Below are positions 6,215-12,016 of a DNA stretch of 16,673 nucleotides, in pieces. A program made the position numbers and the translations under genes. Positions within the stretch are counted from its first letter, which is position 1; each line of letters begins with the position of its first letter. This DNA comes from an uncultured Collinsella sp. (GTDB lineage Bacteria > Actinomycetota > Coriobacteriia > Coriobacteriales > Coriobacteriaceae): contig CABRDB010000092.1 of the NCBI GenBank assembly GCA_902469555.1, forward strand, positions 1 through 16,673. The letters run 5' to 3'. The notes beneath the pieces were generated by a model. The model worked only from the letters and a program-made list of their open reading frames with translations, was not told the DNA's origin and ran no database searches.

Positions 6215-6543
6215 GGGACGTGCTTTCCCAATGGCGGCCCAGACGGAAAGTCCATCCCGGAATCCGCGCTCAGACTGGGACGTAGTTTCCGGATGATGCC
6301 TCAAGCGGAAACTGCGACCCGGAATCGAGCCGTAGAGTGGGATATGCTTTCCCAATGGCAGCTCAAGCGGAAAGTACATCCCGGAATCCTCGTTCGGAAT
6401 GGGATGCAGTTTCCAAATGAATGGCTAGCGGAAAGTTCATCCCGGAATCCGCGCTCAGAACGGGACGCGCTTTCCCAGCGGCGGTCCAAGCGGAAAGCGC
6501 ATCCCGGAATCTCGCCTCAAACTGGGACACACTTTCCGCTTCA
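6215..6543. repeat. Tandem array of five 61-62 bp hairpin units plus a partial sixth
   Basis: Units begin at 6215, 6277, 6339, 6401 and 6462, with a partial one at 6524. Each has a left arm GGGAYNNNSTTTCC, a variable centre of about 16 nt, a right arm GGAAASNNNRWCCC, then a shared GGAATC and a spacer to the next unit. The arms pair to form a hairpin of about 44 nt. Unit 5 pairs over 14 bp with one mismatch (6462-6475 with 6492-6505). Unit 2 shows a compensatory change, G6285 with C6312, where unit 1 has C with G. There is no gene here and no cas gene nearby. The 5932-6624 gap holds only this array and the two REP-like copies. Confidence 0.85.
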
Positions 6544-6624
6544 CCTGCCGCCTTGAAAAACCTGCGCGCTCGCCATCCCAAAACTGGGTAGAAGAAAGCC
6601 AAAACGCAATCGCAGGAGGTCAAT

Positions 6625-7512
6625 ATGACTGCAGAAGATAAGGCAAAGAACGCCGGCAAGGTCGCGCTCGTCCTGGAGGGCGGCAGCTTCCGCGGACAAT
6701 TTACCGCGGGCGCGCTCGACGTTCTCATGGAGGCCGGCGTCGAGATTCCGGCTGTCTACGGTGTATCGGCCGGTGCCCTCAACGGCGTGAACTACAAGTC
6801 GCACCAGATCGGCCGTGCCAACCGCATCAACCTGGCTTTCTGCAACGATAGCCGCTTCATGGGCGCCGCATCGTTTGCGTCCACGGGCTCTATCGTCGGC
6901 TACGACTTTATCTTCAACGATGTTCAGGACCGCCTGGATCCCTTTGACAATGAGACGTTCGACGCGAGCCCCATCGAGATGTACGCCGTCGCGACGGACA
7001 TGCTCTTTGGAACCGCCACGTACCTCCCGGTCAAAAGCGCCGTGCTCGACCTCGACGCCGTGCGTGCCTCGACCTCGCTGCCGCTGGTGACGCAGCCAGT
7101 CGAGATTGACGGGCACAAATACGTCGACGGCGGCGTGGCCGATTCGGTCCCCATCGAGCATGTGCTCGAGGAGGCGGGCTTCGATCGCGCGGTCGTCATC
7201 GTCACGCAGGACCGCTCGTACGAGAAAAAGCCCTACGAGTTTATGCCGGCCGCGCGTGCCCGCTATGCCGACTACCCCTATCTGCTCGAGGCTATCGAGA
7301 CGCGCCACGACCGCTATAACATCCAGCGCATGCATCTGTGGAAGTATGAGCGCGAGGGCCGCGCGTTGGTCGTCGCTCCGCAAAAGCCGGTCGAGGTCGG
7401 TCATGTCGAGCACGATTCGGCAAAGCTTTTGGACCTGTATATTCAGGGCCGCCAGGAGGCAAAGCGCCTGCTCGCGGAAATCCAAGAGTTCGTTGAGCGC
7501 AAGCGACGGTGA
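6625..7512 (+). CDS. Patatin-like phospholipase family protein
   Basis: This 295-residue protein belongs to the patatin-like serine lipid hydrolases that use a Ser-Asp dyad. The glycine-rich oxyanion loop GGSFRG is at residues 19-24, the nucleophile elbow GVSAG at 46-50 (S48), and the DGG motif with the catalytic aspartate at D168. The length and the C-terminal Arg/Lys-rich helix fit the bacterial YjjU-like group. It should hydrolyse acyl ester bonds of phospholipids or related lipids in the cytoplasm. No signal peptide or membrane segment is seen. The start is well fixed by AGGAGG at 6614-6619, 5 nt from the ATG. It stands alone, with the repeat array upstream and the rplM promoter downstream. 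The natural substrate is unknown. Confidence 0.9.
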   Translation: MTAEDKAKNAGKVALVLEGGSFRGQFTAGALDVLMEAGVEIPAVYGVSAGALNGVNYKSHQIGRANRINLAFCNDSRFMGAASFASTGSIVGYDFIFNDVQDRLDPFDNETFDASPIEMYAVATDMLFGTATYLPVKSAVLDLDAVRASTSLPLVTQPVEIDGHKYVDGGVADSVPIEHVLEEAGFDRAVVIVTQDRSYEKKPYEFMPAARARYADYPYLLEAIETRHDRYNIQRMHLWKYEREGRALVVAPQKPVEVGHVEHDSAKLLDLYIQGRQEAKRLLAEIQEFVERKRR

Positions 7513-7602
7513 ACCCTCAAAAATGAAAACAGCTAAAGAGCTGGAAAAATCACGGCTCGTGGATGACATGTGCAGAAACTCTGGTCGGAGCCAAAATACC
7601 TG

Positions 7603-7630
7603 TTGACTCGTACGGCGAGCGGGGTAATAT
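7603..7630 (+). promoter_or_regulatory. Sigma-70-type promoter for rplM-rpsI
   Basis: TTGACT at 7603-7608 and TAATAT at 7625-7630 are separated by 16 bp, close to the housekeeping consensus. Transcription would start near 7637, leaving a leader of about 60 nt before rplM. Confidence 0.8.
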
Positions 7631-7636
7631 GGACGG

Positions 7637-7684
7637 GTTACTTGCAGAGCCCCGTGAATCTCTGTAACAACACGTACTGTACAT
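7637..7684 (+). promoter_or_regulatory. Structured rplM leader
   Basis: GTTA (7637-7640) and CAGAG (7645-7649) pair with CTCTG (7660-7664) and TAAC (7665-7668), giving a two-part stem with a CTTG bulge. It is followed by the small palindrome GTACTGTAC just before the GGAGG at 7685-7689. The position and structure suit ribosomal-protein autoregulation by L13, but this is inference; I do not recognise a named RNA family. Confidence 0.45.
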
Positions 7685-7696
7685 GGAGGAGTCTAA

Positions 7697-8140
7697 GTGA
7701 TTTCGAAATCGACTCACTACGCCAAGCAGGGCGAGGTCCAGCGCAACTGGGTTCTCGTCGACGCCGATGGTGCTGTCCTGGGCCGTCTTGCCACCCAGAT
7801 CGCAATGATCCTGCGCGGTAAGAACAAGCCCCAGTTCACGCCCAACAGCGACTGCGGCGACTTCGTTGTCGTCATCAACGCCGATAAGGTCCAGCTTACC
7901 GGTAACAAGGCCGACACGAAGACCTATTATCGCCACAGCGGCTACAACGGCGGCCTCAAGGCTGAGAGCTTCCGCCAGGCTATGGAGAAGCACCCGGAGA
8001 AGGTTATCGAGCGCGCCGTTCGCGGTATGCTGCCCAAGACCACCCTCGGCCGTGCCCAGATGACCAAGCTTAAGGTCTACGCTGGTGCCGAGCATCCGCA
8101 TGCTGCCCAGAACCCCACGAAGATTGAGCTGGAGGCTTAA
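7697..8140 (+). CDS. rplM: 50S ribosomal protein L13
   Basis: This 147-residue protein is an early-assembling component of the large ribosomal subunit. Family landmarks include the opening [19 protein letters not shown] and the late segment [23 protein letters not shown]. The start is a GTG at 7697, preceded by GGAGG at 7685-7689 with a good spacing. A few extra N-terminal residues ([15 protein letters not shown]) precede the conserved core, as in other bacteria. It is followed after 2 nt by rpsI, the universal partner, and shares its ribosome site region with the end of the frame. It is driven by the promoter at 7603-7630. Confidence 0.98.
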   Translation: MISKSTHYAKQGEVQRNWVLVDADGAVLGRLATQIAMILRGKNKPQFTPNSDCGDFVVVINADKVQLTGNKADTKTYYRHSGYNGGLKAESFRQAMEKHPEKVIERAVRGMLPKTTLGRAQMTKLKVYAGAEHPHAAQNPTKIELEA

Positions 8141-8142
8141 AG

Positions 8143-8538
<396 letters not shown>

Positions 8539-8568
8539 GGTTTTATCTCCTTTCGAGATACAATGTAC

Positions 8569-8612
8569 AAGCGGGGCCTGCCGATTCCTCGGCGGGTCCC
8601 GCTTTTCTTTTT
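8569..8612 (+). terminator. Rho-independent terminator after rpsI
   Basis: A long GC-rich stem pairs AAGCGGG and CCTGCCGA with TCGGCGGG and CCCGCTT (8569-8604, one mismatch). It has a TTCC loop and is followed by a T-rich run to 8612. Confidence 0.92.
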
Positions 8613-8661
8613 CGACTAGGGTGGGCGGTTGCATATCGCCTGCTAGGGAAGGAGCGATCCT

Positions 8662-9999
8662 ATGCCCCAGAACATCTTCGGTACCGACGGCGTCCGTGGC
8701 GTCGCCAATGCCGATCTTTCGTGCGATCTCGCGTTTCGCCTTGGTCGCGCGGCGACCAAGTTCCTTGGTCCGGACATCTGCATCGGCCGCGACACGCGTC
8801 TTTCGGGCACCATGCTCGAGAGCGCTCTGACCGCCGGCATTATGGCCGAGGGCGGCCGTCCGCACTGCTGCGGCGTCATCCCCACGCCTGCCGTGGCACT
8901 GCTCACCGTTCAGAACGAGCTCGACGGCGGCATCGTCATCTCTGCTTCGCATAATCCGCCGGAGTTCAACGGCATTAAGTTCTTTAGCCGCAAGGGCATG
9001 AAGCTTCCCGACGCGGTCGAGGAAGAGATTAGCGCCTGGGTCATGTCCGAGGAAGCCATGGCTGCCGACACGCTGCCGACCGGTGCCGGCGTGGGCCACA
9101 TCATCAAGATGAAGGACGCCCGCAAGGCATACGTCGACCACGCCATCGATACGCTTGATGGCCTGAGGCTCGACGGCCTGGTCGTTGCCGTCGACTGCGG
9201 TCACGGTGCTTCTTGCCAGACCACGCCCGCCGCGCTGCAGCGCCTGGGTGCCACGGTCCATGCCATCAACACCGATTATTGCGGCACCGACATTAACGTC
9301 GAGTGCGGCTCCACGCACCTTGAGCCCCTGCGCGAGCTCGTGCTGCGCACCCACGCTGACATCGGTCTGGCCCACGATGGCGACGCCGACCGCGTGCTCT
9401 TTGTGGACAGCGAGGGCAATGAGATCGACGGTGACTACATCCTGGCTATCTGCGGTTCTGACCTCGCCGCTCGCGGCAAGCTCGCCAACTCCGAGATCGT
9501 CTCGACCGTCATGTGCAACCTGGGCTTCTCCATCGCTATGAAGGAGCAGGGCTTCGAGATGGTTCAGACCGCCGTGGGCGATCGCTACGTTCTGGAGCGC
9601 ATGCTCGCGGACGGCGCCGTCATCGGCGGCGAACAGTCCGGCCACATCATCTTCCTGGAGCACAATACCACCGGTGACGGCTTGGTGACGGCTCTGCAGC
9701 TGCTGGCCGTGCTCAAGCGCACCGGTCGTACCCTCACCGATCTTGCCGGCATCATGAAGAAGTACCCGCAGGTACTCGTCAACGTGCATTCGGACAACAA
9801 GGCTGGTCTGGACGATTGCCAGCCCATCTGGGATGCCGTTGCTGCTGCCGAGAAGGAGCTTGACGGCCGCGGCCGCATTCTGGTGCGCCCGAGCGGCACC
9901 GAGCCGCTGGTCCGCGTGATGGCCGAGGCCGAGACGCACGAGCTGACCCAGCGCGTTGTCGACGACATCGTCGAGGTTGTCAAGCGCGAACTTCCCTAA
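8662..9999 (+). CDS. glmM: Phosphoglucosamine mutase
   Basis: This 445-residue enzyme converts glucosamine-6-phosphate to glucosamine-1-phosphate for UDP-GlcNAc and peptidoglycan synthesis. The four-domain phosphohexomutase landmarks are in order: FGTDGVRG at 6-13, the phosphoserine loop SASHNP at 94-99 (S96), the Mg2+ loop DGDADR at 239-244, a substrate loop GEQSGH further on, and the phosphate-binding RPSGTEP near 409-415. The length is that of bacterial GlmM. A GAAGGAG at 8648-8654 precedes the ATG. Its place after rplM-rpsI is the known actinobacterial order. It is separated from rpsI by a terminator, so it needs its own promoter, which I could not identify with confidence. Confidence 0.98.
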   Translation: MPQNIFGTDGVRGVANADLSCDLAFRLGRAATKFLGPDICIGRDTRLSGTMLESALTAGIMAEGGRPHCCGVIPTPAVALLTVQNELDGGIVISASHNPPEFNGIKFFSRKGMKLPDAVEEEISAWVMSEEAMAADTLPTGAGVGHIIKMKDARKAYVDHAIDTLDGLRLDGLVVAVDCGHGASCQTTPAALQRLGATVHAINTDYCGTDINVECGSTHLEPLRELVLRTHADIGLAHDGDADRVLFVDSEGNEIDGDYILAICGSDLAARGKLANSEIVSTVMCNLGFSIAMKEQGFEMVQTAVGDRYVLERMLADGAVIGGEQSGHIIFLEHNTTGDGLVTALQLLAVLKRTGRTLTDLAGIMKKYPQVLVNVHSDNKAGLDDCQPIWDAVAAAEKELDGRGRILVRPSGTEPLVRVMAEAETHELTQRVVDDIVEVVKRELP

Positions 10000-10070
10000 T
10001 GGTCAAAAACCGTTGCCAAGTGGTAAACTGTTAAGGTTATTTTGATTGATTGGTATGTCCGAGGGGGAGC

Positions 10071-10568
10071 ATGTTCACTAAAGTCCTAAGGTCTTTTGGT
10101 ATGCGTGGTCGAGTCCTTACGCTGGATGCTCCCATCTCGGGCGATGTCATTCCGCTTTCCGAGGTAAACGATCAGACGTTTGCCACCGGCCTTTTGGGCC
10201 AGGGCGTTGCCATTCAGCCTACGGGTACGCGCGTGATCGCGCCGGCTGATGCCAAGGTCGAGGCTATTTTTCCCACGGGACACGCCGTTGCGCTTAACAC
10301 GGTCGATGGCTTGGACGTGCTCATCCACGTTGGTTTGGACACTGTTCAGCTCGAGGGCAAGCACTTTACCGTACATGCGCAAGTGGGTGACATCGTCCAT
10401 AAGGGCGATGTGCTCATTGAGTTCGATCGCGAGGCAATTGCTGCCGAGGGCTACGATGTGACGGTTCCCATCTTGGTGTGCAACTCCGTTGAGTTCTCGA
10501 GCATCAAGGGCTCCGTTGGCGTGCATGTCGAAGAGATGGACCAGCTCATCGTTGCTCGCGAGCGCTAG
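10071..10568 (+). CDS. PTS glucose-type EIIA component
   Basis: This 165-residue protein is a single-domain glucose-family EIIA, the cytoplasmic phosphocarrier between HPr and a membrane EIIB-EIIC. The active-site pair is visible: H71 in TGHAVAL and H86 in VLIHVGLDTV, the second being the phosphorylated histidine. LEGKHF and a hydrophobic beta-rich fold complete the family pattern. The start at the ATG 10071 is preferred over an upstream TTG at 10050, since the purine-rich GAGGGG lies just ahead of it. It is a stand-alone EIIA, as in Crr. It lies between glmM and nagB, which suggests a link to amino-sugar or glucose uptake, but the partner permease is not in the window. Confidence 0.93.
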   Translation: MFTKVLRSFGMRGRVLTLDAPISGDVIPLSEVNDQTFATGLLGQGVAIQPTGTRVIAPADAKVEAIFPTGHAVALNTVDGLDVLIHVGLDTVQLEGKHFTVHAQVGDIVHKGDVLIEFDREAIAAEGYDVTVPILVCNSVEFSSIKGSVGVHVEEMDQLIVARER

Positions 10569-10590
10569 CAAGTGCACGTGGCCATTAGTC

Positions 10591-10839
10591 TACAATTCAA
10601 ACACGTTTACGGAGGGCGCCCTTGAAAGAGGACGCCCTCAGTGGCAAGATGGGATTTGTCCGAAGCTAAAAGGCTTTGGGTCACCGTGGACGGGCAGGGG
10701 CCTCGACGCGGCTAGACACGAGACACATACATTACGCGACCTCGCCCTGGTGGCCGCACACGTTGGTTGCGGCCGACGCGGGCCGCGGGCAAGTGCTTGT
10801 AAGGGAGCCTTGCCTCTCTTGTACGAGAAAGGACGCGTA
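10591..10839 (+). promoter_or_regulatory. Long structured leader upstream of nagB
   Basis: A good -10 (TACAAT at 10591-10596), without a clear -35, could start a leader of about 240 nt. GAGGGCG at 10612-10618 pairs with CGCCCTC at 10633-10639. Near the gene, TGCGGCC at 10768-10774 can pair with GGCCGCA at 10752-10758. Its GCGGCC part (10769-10774) can instead pair with GGCCGC at 10781-10786, so the two stems exclude each other. The Shine-Dalgarno AAAGGA is at 10828-10833. I do not recognise a known riboswitch. No protein is encoded here with a ribosome site. Confidence 0.5.
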
Positions 10840-11568
10840 ATGAAGATCATTAAAGCTAAAGACTACGAGGATATGAGCCGCAAGGCCGCTAATATCATCT
10901 CGGCGCAGGTTATCCTCAAGCCCGACTGTGTGCTGGGCCTTGCCACCGGCTCCACCCCGATCGGTGCCTACAAGCAGCTCGCTGCTTGGTACGAGAAGGG
11001 CGACGTCGACTTTGCCGAGGTCAGCACCTACAACCTAGACGAGTATCGCGGCCTTTCGCACGACGATCCCCAGAGCTATCACTACTTCATGCGTGAGAAC
11101 TTCTTCGATCACATCAACATCGACCTTAACAACACGCATGTGCCCGACGGTTCCAACCCCGACGCCGCCGCTGCCTGCTCTGAGTACGACAAGATCGTCG
11201 CCGACGCCGGTTACCCGGATCTGCAGCTGCTCGGCATTGGCAACAACGGCCACATCGGCTTCAACGAGCCCGATGACCACTTCTCCAAGGGTACGCACTG
11301 CGTCGACCTCACCGAGAGCACCATTCAGGCCAACAGCCGCCTGTTCGACAGCATCGACGATGTTCCCCGTCAGGCCTACACCATGGGCACTCAGACCATC
11401 ATGTATGCCCGCATGATCCTGGTCGTCGCCAACGGTGAGGCCAAGGCTCAGGCCGTGCATGACATGTGCTATGGTCCGGTTACGCCCGAGTGCCCGGCTT
11501 CGATCCTGCAGCTGCACACCAACTGCGTTGTCGTTGCCGACGAGGCCGCCCTTTCGCTCTGCGAGTAG
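10840..11568 (+). CDS. nagB: Glucosamine-6-phosphate deaminase
   Basis: This 242-residue cytoplasmic enzyme turns glucosamine-6-phosphate into fructose-6-phosphate and ammonia, the last step of amino-sugar breakdown. The phosphate loop LATGSTP is at 34-40, the general-base region YNLDEY at 65-69 (D67), and the ring-opening region GIGNNGHIGFNEP at 132-144 (H138, E143). The Asn before GH, where E. coli has Asp, is normal in Gram-positive NagB. The short C-terminus lacks the allosteric extension of the E. coli enzyme. It is preceded by AAAGGA and a long structured leader, and followed by a terminator. Together with glmM and EIIA it forms an amino-sugar neighbourhood in which glmM and nagB compete for the same substrate. 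Confidence 0.97.
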   Translation: MKIIKAKDYEDMSRKAANIISAQVILKPDCVLGLATGSTPIGAYKQLAAWYEKGDVDFAEVSTYNLDEYRGLSHDDPQSYHYFMRENFFDHINIDLNNTHVPDGSNPDAAAACSEYDKIVADAGYPDLQLLGIGNNGHIGFNEPDDHFSKGTHCVDLTESTIQANSRLFDSIDDVPRQAYTMGTQTIMYARMILVVANGEAKAQAVHDMCYGPVTPECPASILQLHTNCVVVADEAALSLCE

Positions 11569-11600
11569 CGCGAATCCTGCAGCTCGACATAGCCTTGCCT

Positions 11601-11628
11601 AAGGCCTCCGCTTTGCGGGGGCCTTTTT
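11601..11628 (+). terminator. Rho-independent terminator after nagB
   Basis: AAGGCCTCCGC at 11601-11611 pairs with GCGGGGGCCTT at 11615-11625, with a TTT loop and one T·G pair, followed by T to 11628. Confidence 0.93.
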
Positions 11629-12016
11629 GCTATCCTTTTCTGCCCACTTGACCAAAATCTTGCCGCAAGCTTGACGAATGCCGGATGTCCAACAGCTTGA
11701 TTCATTCCATACCAGATTCTATGCAAAAATGCCACTAGAAGGTCGTAGACGGTAGCGGGTGCTAGGCGAGTTGAATGACATGGCTGAACCTTGTTCATCT
11801 GCGTTACACTGCCGCTTAGATGGGACAAGCTGACAAGCTCATTTACCTGCTTAAAGACCGATTAGTCGGGGGATTAATAACAATCGGCCCTCGCTGTACA
11901 AAAACTTGCCGCTTGCGTACCAAAAGACAACCTAAAACACAAGGTCGCTCTATTCATAGCGCGGCTTGTATGGTCTTGCGGCTACAGTGTCCATACGGTC
12001 GAGTTGAGGAGCGGGC
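11629..12016. other. Intergenic region with possible operator upstream of the large regulator
   Basis: This 388-bp stretch has no convincing gene. A short frame from 11820 overlaps the next start and has no ribosome site. Visible structures are CCGA-TTAG-TCGG (11858-11869), whose left arm can also pair with AATCGG at 11882-11887, a direct repeat of GACAAGCT around 11823-11839, and an inverted repeat GTATGG/CCATAC (11968-11973 and 11991-11996) ending 20 nt before the start codon. The last is placed to act as an operator or as an RNA stem controlling the downstream gene. Confidence 0.4.

Noticed and set aside
6215..6543. CRISPR array
   Set aside because: Conserved parts are split around the centre and form hairpins, the repeat is imperfect between units, and no cas gene is present.
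6089..6556. Open frame of 155 codons through the repeat array
   Set aside because: It only translates the tandem repeats, since 62 bp is not a multiple of three and no ribosome site is present.
7520..7545. Terminator after the patatin-like gene (CAGCT-AAAG-AGCTG)
   Set aside because: The stem is only five pairs and is not followed by a T run on the plus strand.
6541..7569. 342-codon minus-strand open frame opposite the patatin-like gene
   Set aside because: The plus-strand gene has a perfect Shine-Dalgarno and catalytic motifs; the antisense frame has neither.
10489..10839. N-terminal extension of nagB starting inside the EIIA gene
   Set aside because: The added residues do not match NagB, overlap EIIA in another frame, and a ribosome site lies right before the ATG at 10840.
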